Positions 35,033-42,735 of a stretch of DNA of 64,000 nt are shown here, piece after piece (positions within the stretch are counted from its first letter, which is position 1; each line of letters opens with the position of its first letter). The position numbers and the translations under genes were made by a program. The notes beneath the pieces are model-generated. The model was given only the letters and a program-made list of their open reading frames with translations, was not told the origin of the DNA and searched no databases. Origin of the DNA: Neorhizobium galegae bv. officinalis (lineage in GTDB: Bacteria > Pseudomonadota > Alphaproteobacteria > Rhizobiales > Rhizobiaceae); NCBI GenBank assembly GCA_000985875.1, contig CCRI01000004.1:124001-188000 (forward strand), given 5' to 3'.

Positions 35033-35674
35033 TTATCGTTGTTCGGCCGAAAGCTCGCCGGGCTGCAGGCGCAGCAGTGCTTCCACGGAGATCAGTGCAT
35101 TTTCTGCGAGTTCGTGTTCCGCAAACGTATCGGCCGCAAGCGTTCCCTCCAGCCAGAGGCCGTCGACGAGCGCATTGACCCCGATCGCATAGGTGCGGCA
35201 TTGGGCCGGGCTCAGGGCTCGCTTCTCCTCGACGAAGAAGGCGGAGAGCAGTGTCTCCAGCGCTTCCAGGAAAGAGAGATAGTTTTCGCGGTGGATGGCT
35301 GCGAAGCTCTGGTCGATCTGGATATGACTGATGAATGCGGCCCAGAGCGACAGCGTGCGCGGGTCGGTCACCGGCGGCGTCACATTGGCGACGATGAAGC
35401 GGCGCAGACGCGAGCGGGCCGTCTCGCCCTCGATCGCGGCAGCAATCGCCGCCTCGGTCATGCCGGCCATCACCTTGCGATAGGCTGCCTGCAGCATCTG
35501 GTCCTTGCTGCTGAAATAGTGCCGGATCAGCCCGCCGGTGACGCCGGCGCGCATGGCGATCTGGCGGACCGTCGCGCCCTGGATGCCGAATTCGGCAATG
35601 CAATCGAGCGTCGCGGCAATCAGGTCCTCGCGCCGCTCGGCCTCGCTTGCCCTGTGGTAGGTGCGGCGGTTCAC
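35033..35674 (-). CDS. TetR-family regulator, BetI-like
   Basis: 213 aa. The helix-turn-helix (GATVRQIAMRAGVTGGLIRHYFSSKDQML, about 33-61) matches the BetI-type TetR group, and the C-terminal domain is of the BetI type too, which in related proteins senses choline or similar compounds. It precedes the aminotransferase gene by 15 bp. No betAB genes are present, so choline sensing is not supported by context. Confidence 0.88.
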   Translation of the reverse strand: MNRRTYHRASEAERREDLIAATLDCIAEFGIQGATVRQIAMRAGVTGGLIRHYFSSKDQMLQAAYRKVMAGMTEAAIAAAIEGETARSRLRRFIVANVTPPVTDPRTLSLWAAFISHIQIDQSFAAIHRENYLSFLEALETLLSAFFVEEKRALSPAQCRTYAIGVNALVDGLWLEGTLAADTFAEHELAENALISVEALLRLQPGELSAEQR

Positions 35675-35783
35675 GGGTCATCTCCTGAGGAACGGGCAGG
35701 CCGTTCTTCTCACGGCGTCAAGGCTTATTATACGCTCGAATAATTCGCGCAAGCAAATTCCGTCGCCGCCCGCCGTCGCCCGA

Positions 35784-37001
35784 TCAGCGCCTTCCGCCGG
35801 CCAGCCGGGCGGCTTCCGGCCTGCCGCGCAGGATCAGCATCGAGGCGGCACCGAAGATCGGTCCCACCGCCAGCAATACGAACGTCCAGCGCCAGCCGCC
35901 GAGCAATGCGGCCAGATGCGGCATCAGCCAGATCATGAAGATGGTCAGCGCAAAGCCCATGCCCATCTGCAGCGACAGCGCTGTGCCGATGTAATTGCGG
36001 TCGGCAAGTTCGGTGATTGCGGCGGAGAATTGCGCGGAATCTCCGATGATCGAAATGCCCCAGACGATCACGACCAGCGCCAGCAGCCAGAAGGGCCCGT
36101 CGAAGACGAAGCCGATGGTCAGCGCGCAAGTTCCGGAGACGATCATCAGGCCGGCGGTGGTGGCGGTGCGGCCGAAACGGTCCGAGAGCACGCCGCCGGC
36201 GAAACAGCCGAACACGCCCGAGGCAACCGCGATGAAGGTGAGCAGCGAGGCTTCGCTGCTGATGCCGGTGCCGCCCTTGTCGAGTGCGGCGGTCAGGTAG
36301 GCCAGCAGCCAGGCCCACATGGCGTAGAGTTCCCACATATGGCCGAGATAACCGCCATTGACGAGCAGCAGGTTGCGGTCCTTAAGCACCCTGCCGATCT
36401 GGCGCGGATCGAACAGCGCCTTACCGAACGGGTAGGGGCCTTCGCGGGTGAAGAGGAGGAGAACGATGGCACCGACCAGCGTGGCACCGCTCGAAAGCAG
36501 CACGACATTGTGCCAGTCGACCGCCGACGACATGCCGCGAAAGAGATGCGGCAGCGACGAGCCGGCGGTGATCGCGCCGATGACGCCGGCAAGTGCCAGG
36601 CCGCGGCCCGAGATGAACCAGGTGGAGACGAGTTTCAATGCCGGCGGATAGACCCCGGCGAGCGCAAAGCCGGTGACCATGCGGCAGAGGATGGCGCCGG
36701 CCGGACCGGGTTCCAGCAACATGGCGGCATTGGAGACCGCGGCGAGCAGGGCGGAGGCCGCCATCAACCGGTTCATGCGGATGAGGTCCGGCAGATTGAA
36801 CAGGCTTGCTGCCAGCGCGCCGATCACGAAGCCGATCTGTACGCCGTTGGTGAGCCAGGCGGCGGCACTTTCGGACAGCGACCAGGCGCGTTTCAGCTCC
36901 GGCGCGATGGCGTTGGCCGAAAACCAGCAGGAGAAGGAGAGCACGACGGCGAGGCAGAGGATGCCGAGCATCGGCCAGCGGCCTTCGGTGGGAGTATCCA
37001 T
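35784..37001 (-). CDS. MFS transporter
   Basis: 405-aa inner-membrane carrier with about twelve hydrophobic helices, beginning MLGILCLAVVLSFSCWFSANAIAPEL. The loop-2/3 motif region (DLIRMNRLM) and the second-half DRFGRTAT loop are conserved MFS features. The start at 37001 precedes the first helix; the upstream extension includes a hairpin-encoding spacer and is not homologous. It follows the flavin monooxygenase by about 75 bp on the same strand; together they may import and oxidise one compound. Confidence 0.88.
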   Translation of the reverse strand: MDTPTEGRWPMLGILCLAVVLSFSCWFSANAIAPELKRAWSLSESAAAWLTNGVQIGFVIGALAASLFNLPDLIRMNRLMAASALLAAVSNAAMLLEPGPAGAILCRMVTGFALAGVYPPALKLVSTWFISGRGLALAGVIGAITAGSSLPHLFRGMSSAVDWHNVVLLSSGATLVGAIVLLLFTREGPYPFGKALFDPRQIGRVLKDRNLLLVNGGYLGHMWELYAMWAWLLAYLTAALDKGGTGISSEASLLTFIAVASGVFGCFAGGVLSDRFGRTATTAGLMIVSGTCALTIGFVFDGPFWLLALVVIVWGISIIGDSAQFSAAITELADRNYIGTALSLQMGMGFALTIFMIWLMPHLAALLGGWRWTFVLLAVGPIFGAASMLILRGRPEAARLAGGRR

Positions 37002-37022
37002 TGTCGTCGTCACCCCGGTGCT

Positions 37023-37050
37023 CCCCCTCTGCCCTGCCGGGCAGAGGGGG
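37023..37050. repeat. Perfect 12-bp-arm hairpin between monooxygenase and MFS genes
   Basis: CCCCCTCTGCCC and its complement surround a TGCC loop. Lying between two co-directional genes, it may act as an mRNA processing or partial termination signal. Such C-rich stem-loops occur repeatedly in Rhizobiaceae intergenic DNA, so it may be a dispersed repeat. Confidence 0.6.
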
Positions 37051-37077
37051 TATTCCTCGTTGCGGCGTCTATAATAA

Positions 37078-38439
37078 TCATCTTCCGATCCGATACCTCG
37101 CGCCGATATGCCGTTCCGGCAGGCGCGGCGTCCCGAACAGCTTTTCACGGTAGGGACCCTGACTATACCCGGTCTTGTACAGCCCACGGTCCTGCAGGAT
37201 CGGGATCACCAGATCGATGATATCGTCAAAACATTCCGGCACGACGGTGCGTGACAGGTTGAAGCCGTCGACGCCGGCCTCATCCATCCAGGCGACGAGA
37301 TTGTCGGCGATCTGTTCTGCGGAACCCACCATCGGCGCCTGGCGGCTGCCGAGCACCATCTGTTCGAGCAGCTTGCGCTTGGTCCATTGCGGCCCGGCAG
37401 TGCGGGTCATCGCCTCGACATTCGAGACGATCGCCGAGCTCTTGCCGGTCTCGATCGGCTCGTCGAGATCGTATTTTGCGAAGTCAATGCCGAGCGAACC
37501 GGCGGCATGCACCAACGCTCCTTCGGAGCTAGCATAGGCGCGATAATCCTCGAACTTTTCGCGCGCTTCCTTTTCGGTGCCGGCGGTGACGATCGTGGCG
37601 CCGACGAAAGCTTTGACGTCTTCGGCGTTGCGGCCGTATTCGACCGCACGGGCTTTGATGTCGTCGACGATGCCTTTAACGCCTTCGATCTTCTGGCCGT
37701 TGACGAAGACGCATTCGGCATGGGTGGCGGCGAACTGTCGGCCGCGGGTCGAGGATCCGGCCTGGTAGAGGACCGGCGTGCGCTGCGGCGAGGGTTCGCA
37801 GAGATGGATCGCCTCGATGCCGTATTGCTTGCCGCGATGGTGGACCTTGTGGACCTTGGCCGGGTCGGCATAGACGTGGTTCGCCCGGTCGAAGACCACC
37901 GCGTCGTCCTCCCAGCTTCCTTCCCAAAGCCGGTACATGATCTCCATGTATTCGTCGGCGAGGTCGTAGCGGTCGTCATGGGCGGCGACACCCTCCAGCC
38001 CGATCGCCTTGGCCGCGCTGTCGAGGTAACCCGTGACGATGTTCCAGCCGATCCGGCCGCCCGTCATGTGATCGAGGGTGGACATGCGGCGGGCGAAGAC
38101 GAAAGGTGGTTCGTAGGTGAGGTTGGCGGTGATGCCGAAAGACAGGTGTTCGGTGACGGCGGCCATGGCCGGCACCAGCAGCATGGGGTCGTTCACCGGC
38201 ACCTGTACTGCGCCTCTCAGAGCCGCCGCGTTGCTGCCGCCGAAGACGTCGTTGACGCCGAGTACGTCGGCGAGGAATATGCCGTCGAACAGGCCGGCCT
38301 CCAGCCTCTTCGCATAGTCCGTCCAGTAACGGAGCTGCGCATAGCGGTGCGACTGGTCGCGCGGATGCGCCCAGAGCCCCTGCTGGATGTGGCCGACGCA
38401 GTTCATATCAAAGGCGTTGAAACGGATTTCGCGCGTCAC
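37078..38439 (-). CDS. FMN-dependent monooxygenase of the NtaA/SnaA/DszA family
   Basis: 453-aa bacterial-luciferase-like enzyme. Blocks typical of the NtaA group are MTREIRFNAFDMN, LADVLG, RMSTLDHMTGGRIGWNIVTGY (about 117-137) and YQAGSSTRGRQFAATHAE. Members use reduced FMN and oxygen on nitrilotriacetate, sulfur heterocycles or sulfonates; they need a separate flavin reductase, not found nearby. Upstream, an XRE-cupin regulator diverges, and the MFS carrier follows, so this is a small uptake-and-oxidation cassette. Confidence 0.9.
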   Translation of the reverse strand: MTREIRFNAFDMNCVGHIQQGLWAHPRDQSHRYAQLRYWTDYAKRLEAGLFDGIFLADVLGVNDVFGGSNAAALRGAVQVPVNDPMLLVPAMAAVTEHLSFGITANLTYEPPFVFARRMSTLDHMTGGRIGWNIVTGYLDSAAKAIGLEGVAAHDDRYDLADEYMEIMYRLWEGSWEDDAVVFDRANHVYADPAKVHKVHHRGKQYGIEAIHLCEPSPQRTPVLYQAGSSTRGRQFAATHAECVFVNGQKIEGVKGIVDDIKARAVEYGRNAEDVKAFVGATIVTAGTEKEAREKFEDYRAYASSEGALVHAAGSLGIDFAKYDLDEPIETGKSSAIVSNVEAMTRTAGPQWTKRKLLEQMVLGSRQAPMVGSAEQIADNLVAWMDEAGVDGFNLSRTVVPECFDDIIDLVIPILQDRGLYKTGYSQGPYREKLFGTPRLPERHIGARYRIGR

Positions 38440-38482
38440 GATCTTCCCCTCGAATTCCTTGTTGCCGACAAGGGCTGTCTCT

Positions 38483-38506
38483 TATAGGATGAGTTTGTCC
38501 ACTATA
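38483..38506. promoter_or_regulatory. Candidate operator of the XRE-cupin regulator
   Basis: TATAG (38483-38487) and CTATA (38502-38506) form an imperfect dyad in the spacer with the divergent monooxygenase gene. It spans the first possible ATG of the regulator (38489), which is one reason to consider the later ATG at 38543 as the start. Confidence 0.35.
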
Positions 38507-39097
38507 GAAGACGATCGTCGAAAGGCAAGCCGCTTGCAGCAGATGGAGAACGACCCAGTCCAGGCGATCGCCATGCGGCTGAAGATCGAGCGGGAAGCGC
38601 GGGGCTGGTCGCTCGCCGAGCTTGCGGAGCGCTCGGGCGTGTCCAAGGCGATGATCAGCAAGATCGAGCGCAGCGAGGCGAGCCCGACGGCGACCGTGCT
38701 CGGCCGGCTCTCCGGCGCCTTCGGCCTGCCGCTTTCGGTGCTGCTGGCGCTTGCCGAGCGGGCGCAGGAGCGTGTGGCAATACAGGCGGAACAGCCGGTC
38801 TGGACCGATCCGGAGACGGGTTATACCCGCCGCGCCGTCTCTCCGGCAAATTCCCCGTTGGAGCTTCTGGACGTGTCGCTGCCTCCAGGCGTTCGCGTGC
38901 CCTATCCGGCTTCGGCCTTCGCCTTCCAGCACCAGCAGATCTGGGTTCTGTCCGGCCGGCTCGATTTCCAGGAGGGGACGGTGATGCACCATCTCACCGA
39001 AGGTGACTGCCTTCTGCTCGGTCCGCCGGCCGATTGCGTCTTCTTCAACCCTGGCACGGAACCGGCGCGTTATGTGGTGGCACTGACCCGGCGCTAG
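38489..39097 (+). CDS. XRE-family regulator with C-terminal cupin domain
   Basis: 202 aa from the ATG at 38489, or 184 aa from the ATG at 38543; neither start has a good ribosome site, and the second is closer to the usual N-terminus of the family. The helix-turn-helix (REARGWSLAELAERSGVSKAMISKIERSEASP) is followed by a small beta-barrel cupin (VRVPYPASAFAFQHQQIWVLSGRLDF) that binds an effector. It diverges from the flavin monooxygenase gene and probably regulates it. Its stop codon overlaps, on the opposite strand, the stop of the DUF2474 gene. Confidence 0.85.
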   Translation: MSLSTIEDDRRKASRLQQMENDPVQAIAMRLKIEREARGWSLAELAERSGVSKAMISKIERSEASPTATVLGRLSGAFGLPLSVLLALAERAQERVAIQAEQPVWTDPETGYTRRAVSPANSPLELLDVSLPPGVRVPYPASAFAFQHQQIWVLSGRLDFQEGTVMHHLTEGDCLLLGPPADCVFFNPGTEPARYVVALTRR

Positions 39098-39103
39098 GCG
39101 CCG
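39089..39103. terminator. Palindrome containing two convergent stop codons
   Basis: CGGCGC-TAG-GCGCCG is a perfect dyad whose central TAG ends the regulator on the plus strand, while the DUF2474 gene ends at 39094 on the minus strand (CTA read from plus). It may serve as a compact transcription end for both directions, without T-runs. Confidence 0.4.
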
Positions 39104-39207
39104 AGCCAGAATTTGATGATCATGCCCACAGTGCCGACCGCGGCTACGCCGGCCACCCAGAGACCCACGAACCAGGCGAGCCGCCTGAAGGTTTCGCCAC
39201 TGGCCAT
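39094..39207 (-). CDS. DUF2474 small membrane protein of the bd oxidase operon
   Basis: 37 aa with one hydrophobic helix (LAWFVGLWVAGVAAVGTVGMIIKFWLG). DUF2474 proteins are short partners of cyanide-insensitive bd oxidases, comparable to CydX, which stabilises the haem-bearing subunit. The ATG at 39207 overlaps the stop of the cioB gene (ATGA-type), so it is the last gene of the operon. It is too short for most gene finders and could be missed. Confidence 0.85.
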   Translation of the reverse strand: MASGETFRRLAWFVGLWVAGVAAVGTVGMIIKFWLGA

Positions 39208-40211
39208 CAGTGATAACCTTCTTCCGGATCGACCTTGCCGCGGAACACCCAGTAAGCATAGCTCGTGTAGGCGAGGATCAGCGGCACCAGGATCAACGCT
39301 CCGACCAGCAGGAAGCTCAGGCTCTCGTCGGGTGCGGCTGCATCCCAGATCGTCACGGATGTGGGCACGATATAGGGATAGAAGCTGATGCCGATGCCGG
39401 CGTAACCGAGCACGAAAAGCCCGAGGGCTGCGAGGAACGGCCGGCTGTCGCGGTTGTTCTTGAGGCCAGTGAGCAGAAGCCAGAAACAGCCGAGGATCAG
39501 CAGGGGCACGATGACGCTGAAGATCGCGGTCGGCCAGGAGAACCAGCGCTGCAGATAGAGCGGTTCGAGGAAGGGCGTCCAGAGGCTGAAGACGCCCATC
39601 GCGGCGAGCGTCGCGAGGGCGGTGATATAGGATAGGCTGCGGGCCTTGTCGCGAAGGTCGCCCGTCGTCTTCATCACCAGCCAGGTCGAGCCGAGCAGCG
39701 CATAGCCGATCACGACGGCAATGCCGGTGGCGATCGAAAAGGGCGTCAGCCAGTCCCACCAGCCGCCGGCATAGGCGCGGTTTTCGACCGGAATGCCCTG
39801 CACCAGCGCGCCGAGCGCGATGCCCTGCGCCAGCGCCGCCACGACGGAACCGCCGCAAAAGGCCCAGTTCCAGAGATATTGGGCGCGGCCGGTGCGCCAG
39901 CGGTATTCGAAGGCGACACCGCGAAAGATCAGCCCGATCAGCATGGCGATGATAGGTGCGTAGAGTGCCGGCAGGATCGTCGCATAGGCGAGCGGAAAGA
40001 CCGCCATCAGCCCACCGCCGCCGAGCACCAGCCAGGTCTCGTTGCCGTCCCAGACAGGGGCGACGCTGTTCATCATCACGTCGCGACGGCGCTTTTCCGG
40101 AAACAGCGGAAAGAGGATACCGACGCCGAGGTCGAAGCCGTCGAGGATGACATAAGCGAGCACCGCAAAGGCGATGATGGCGGCCCAGATGAAGGGAAGG
40201 TCAATGGCCAT
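39207..40211 (-). CDS. cioB: Cytochrome bd-type (cyanide-insensitive) quinol oxidase subunit II
   Basis: 334 aa with about eight membrane helices, starting FIWAAIIAFAVLAYVILDGFDLGVGILFP, with the conserved N-terminal DGFDLGVG and the WDGNETWLVLGG block. It forms the heterodimer with subunit I in the inner membrane and has no haem of its own. Its start overlaps subunit I by 11 bp. The partner's short Q-loop points to the CIO subclass. Confidence 0.93.
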   Translation of the reverse strand: MAIDLPFIWAAIIAFAVLAYVILDGFDLGVGILFPLFPEKRRRDVMMNSVAPVWDGNETWLVLGGGGLMAVFPLAYATILPALYAPIIAMLIGLIFRGVAFEYRWRTGRAQYLWNWAFCGGSVVAALAQGIALGALVQGIPVENRAYAGGWWDWLTPFSIATGIAVVIGYALLGSTWLVMKTTGDLRDKARSLSYITALATLAAMGVFSLWTPFLEPLYLQRWFSWPTAIFSVIVPLLILGCFWLLLTGLKNNRDSRPFLAALGLFVLGYAGIGISFYPYIVPTSVTIWDAAAPDESLSFLLVGALILVPLILAYTSYAYWVFRGKVDPEEGYH

Positions 40212-41619
40212 GACGGGCTCCTGCCTGAAGTGCCGGGGTTTGCGGGCCCGGTGTGATACCGGCGGTGCGGATCGGGCCGCCGTCGAGATCCTCGCTCGGG
40301 TTGCGCGGCAAGCGGGACATCAGGCGCAGGATGTAGAAGGTGCCGGCGCCGAAGACGAGGAAATAGACGATGATGAAGGCGATCAGCGAAGAGCCCACGG
40401 CTGCCGCCGCAATCGGCGAGACGGAATCGGCGGTCAGCAGGTGGCCGTAGACCGTGTAGGGCTGGCGGCCGACCTCGGTGGTCACCCAGCCGGCGAGCAC
40501 GGCGACGAAACCGGCAGGTCCCATGACCATGGCCGCGCGGTGCAGCCACTCGGTCGTGTAGAGGCTGCCCTTCCATCGACAGTACAGGCTCCAGAGGCCG
40601 AGACCGAGCATGGCAAAGCCGAGGCCGACCATGATGCGGAAGGACCAGAAAACGATCGGAACCGGCGGCTGCAATTCGCGCGGCACGGTATCGAGACCGT
40701 TGAGCGGCGCATCGAGGCTGTGCTTGAGGATGAGGCTCGAAAGCTTGGGGATCTCGATCGCGTAGTCGATCCGTTGCTCCGCCTCGTTCGGCAGCCCGAA
40801 GAGGATCAGCGGCGCGCCGTCCGGATGGCTCTGGTAGTGACCTTCCATCGCCATGACCTTGACCGGCTGGTGCTCCAGCGTGTTGAGACCGTGCAGGTCG
40901 CCGGCGAAGATCTGGATCGGCGCGACCAGTGTCAGCATCCACATCGCCATCGAGAACATCGTGCCGGCCCGCAGCGGTGCGGTGCGGCGCAGAAGATGCA
41001 GCCCGCCGACGGCGCCGACCACCAGCGCGGTCGTCAGATAGGCGGCGAGCACCATGTGGACGAGACGATAGGGGAAGGACGGGTTGAAGATGACAGCCCA
41101 CCAGTCGGCAGGGATGAACTGGCCCTTGTCGTTCATCGCAAAACCCTGCGGCGTCTGCATCCAGGAGTTGGCGGACAATATCCATGTTGCCGAGATCAGG
41201 GTTCCCACCGCGACCATCAGGGTCGCGAAGAAATGCAGACCGGGACCGACGCGGTTGCGGCCGAACAGCATGATGCCGAGGAAACCCGCCTCCAGAAAAA
41301 AGGCCGAGAGCACTTCGTAACCCATCAGCGGGCCGATGATCGGGCCGACCTTGTCGGAGAACACACTCCAGTTGGTGCCGAACTGGTAGGACATGACGAT
41401 GCCGGAGACGACGCCCATGCCGAAGGCGAGCGCAAAAATCGTCTTCCAGAAGTCGAACAGTTCCAGGTAGACGGTTTTTTTCGTCCACAGCCAAAGACCT
41501 TCCAGCACGGCGAGATAACTCGCCAGCCCGATCGAAAACGCGGGGAAAATGATGTGGAACGAAACCGTGAAAGCAAACTGGATGCGCGCCAGCAGCGTCG
41601 CGTCGAAGGCCTCGAACAT
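40201..41619 (-). CDS. cioA: Cytochrome bd-type (cyanide-insensitive) quinol oxidase subunit I
   Basis: 472 aa. Haem ligand His22 lies in SFHIIFP, with further ligands in RLVHMVL and the VKVMAMEGHY region; TEVGRQPYTVYG is the GRQPW-type signature. The quinol loop is short, the mark of the CIO/short-Q-loop class, which keeps respiring in the presence of cyanide or low oxygen. The start has AAGGGA upstream. The operon is cioA-cioB-DUF2474. An EcfG-type promoter and small-RNA unit lie about 140 bp upstream, reading in the same direction. Confidence 0.95.
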   Translation of the reverse strand: MFEAFDATLLARIQFAFTVSFHIIFPAFSIGLASYLAVLEGLWLWTKKTVYLELFDFWKTIFALAFGMGVVSGIVMSYQFGTNWSVFSDKVGPIIGPLMGYEVLSAFFLEAGFLGIMLFGRNRVGPGLHFFATLMVAVGTLISATWILSANSWMQTPQGFAMNDKGQFIPADWWAVIFNPSFPYRLVHMVLAAYLTTALVVGAVGGLHLLRRTAPLRAGTMFSMAMWMLTLVAPIQIFAGDLHGLNTLEHQPVKVMAMEGHYQSHPDGAPLILFGLPNEAEQRIDYAIEIPKLSSLILKHSLDAPLNGLDTVPRELQPPVPIVFWSFRIMVGLGFAMLGLGLWSLYCRWKGSLYTTEWLHRAAMVMGPAGFVAVLAGWVTTEVGRQPYTVYGHLLTADSVSPIAAAAVGSSLIAFIIVYFLVFGAGTFYILRLMSRLPRNPSEDLDGGPIRTAGITPGPQTPALQAGARHGH

Positions 41620-41759
41620 GGCGTTATCCCTTTTCCGGCGAGGCCAGAGGCCCGTTCATCTCATCGGATGACAATCGTTGGGGAGCGTCAAGAGATCAAT
41701 ACGCTTGAATGCCGCGCGCCGCGATGACGCAGTCCTGCGTTGAACCGCCGCGGCGAACG

Positions 41760-41848
41760 AAAAGGCGCCTCCCGGTGAGGGGAAGCGCCTAGTTGGGGAG
41801 GGTACTTATGACAATGTCGGCCGCGTGGAGGTCATGCGTCCGACCTGC
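41760..41848 (-). ncRNA. Candidate EcfG-dependent small RNA with anti-Shine-Dalgarno loops
   Basis: No coding frame is supported here. On the minus strand an EcfG-type promoter (41853-41877) is followed by a compact unit. A 5' hairpin pairs GUCGG-A-CGC (41844-41836) with GCG-G-CCGAC (41824-41816), presenting an 11-nt loop that contains ACCUCC (41832-41827). A single-stranded linker contains CCCUCCCC (41802-41795). A terminator stem of 11 bp (AGGCGCUUCCC with GGGAGGCGCCU, one G-U pair, 41790-41763) is followed by UUUU. The C-rich loops could pair with ribosome binding sites. Caulobacter GsrN, a sigma-T-controlled RNA with a C-rich loop, works this way; homology to it is unproven. The RNA may alternatively be an attenuated leader of cioA. 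Confidence 0.68.
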
Positions 41849-41852
41849 GGTG

Positions 41853-41877
41853 AACCCATGATCATGAGTTTTGTTCC
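41853..41877 (-). promoter_or_regulatory. EcfG-type promoter of the small RNA
   Basis: Read on the minus strand: GGAAC, 16 bp, GGTT. This matches the EcfG consensus GGAAC-N16/17-cGTT of alphaproteobacterial general stress promoters. It directs transcription leftwards, where a terminator stands about 85 bp further on. Confidence 0.75.
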
Positions 41878-41929
41878 CCCTCCCGTTTTCATTCTCGTTC
41901 TTCGAAACGAGACAGCCGGGCGGGGGAAT

Positions 41930-41954
41930 GGAACCTAAACCATGCCCCAAGGTT
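41930..41954 (+). promoter_or_regulatory. EcfG-type promoter of the phosphoribosyltransferase gene
   Basis: GGAAC (41930-41934), 16-bp spacer, GGTT (41951-41954). About 95 bp upstream of the phosphoribosyltransferase ATG, on the same strand, and back-to-back with the small-RNA promoter. Confidence 0.75.
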
Positions 41955-42048
41955 GTCCGGTGGCCCGGCGGTGATATGATCCGCTCTGGGCTGGCATAAC
42001 GAACCAAGGGCAACGGCAGATGCCGTAGCACCGTCTCGGGAGGATGAT

Positions 42049-42732
42049 ATGTCCGGTCTAAGCCCAACCTTTATCGATCGCGAGGATGCCGGAAGGCAAT
42101 TGGCGGAAGCCATGCGGGCGGCGCCGCTTCCTGATGCCGTGATCCTGGCCTTGCCGCGTGGCGGCGTTCCCGTCGCCTTCGAGGTGGCGCAACGTCTGGG
42201 GCTGCCGCTCGATCTTCTCATCGTCCGCAAGATCGGCGCGCCCGGTCATCCGGAATATGGGATCGGCGCTGTCGTCGATGGCCGGGAACCGCATATCGTC
42301 GTCAACGAGGAGGCTGCGCGCCATTTCCACGTACCACCCGGCTATCTTGCGGCCGAGCGCGAACATCAGCTCGCCGAAATCGAACGGCGCCACCGAATGT
42401 ATTTCGGCGAGGACGAGCCGAGCGAGCACGACCATACGGGCCGCGACGTCATTCTCGTCGACGACGGCATTGCCAACGGCGTCTCGATCCGCGCCGGCAT
42501 CCATGCGCTGAAGGACATGGGCGTCGCGTCGATCCGGATCGCGGTGCCGGTCGCGCCGCGGCAATTGCTGGAATCCCTGAAGGAAGAGGTGGACGATATC
42601 GTCTGCCTGTCGGCTCCCGACCGCCTGGAGGCGGTCAGCCTGCACTACGGCGACTTCAGGGAGACGACCGACCAGGACGTGGTGCGCCTTCTGAAGGAGG
42701 CTCACCGGCTCAGCCGCACCCTCAGCCATTGA
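42049..42732 (+). CDS. Phosphoribosyltransferase-domain protein
   Basis: 227-aa PRTase type I fold. DVILVDDGIANGVSIRAG (about 140-157) is the PRPP-binding loop with adjacent acidic residues, and LALPRGGVPVAFEVA marks the N-terminal side. GTPGHPE-like sequence (IGAPGHPEYGIGAV) and HVPPGYLAAERE match the family often found beside stress genes, frequently fused or next to dienelactone-hydrolase domains. The reaction is unknown. GGGAGGATGATATG fixes the start. An EcfG promoter precedes it, placing it in the general stress regulon. Its end lies 3 bp from the convergent EEP gene. Confidence 0.87.
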   Translation: MSGLSPTFIDREDAGRQLAEAMRAAPLPDAVILALPRGGVPVAFEVAQRLGLPLDLLIVRKIGAPGHPEYGIGAVVDGREPHIVVNEEAARHFHVPPGYLAAEREHQLAEIERRHRMYFGEDEPSEHDHTGRDVILVDDGIANGVSIRAGIHALKDMGVASIRIAVPVAPRQLLESLKEEVDDIVCLSAPDRLEAVSLHYGDFRETTDQDVVRLLKEAHRLSRTLSH

Positions 42733-42735
42733 TGC

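Noticed and set aside
41620..41700. FNR/Anr-like box (TTGAT...) upstream of cioA
   Set aside because: Only one half-site matches; the second half (TGACG) does not form the TTGAT-N4-ATCAA dyad.
41789..42067. Minus-strand frame of 92 codons overlapping the small-RNA region
   Set aside because: It crosses both stress promoters, has an unlikely composition and no ribosome site; the promoter-terminator layout fits an RNA better.
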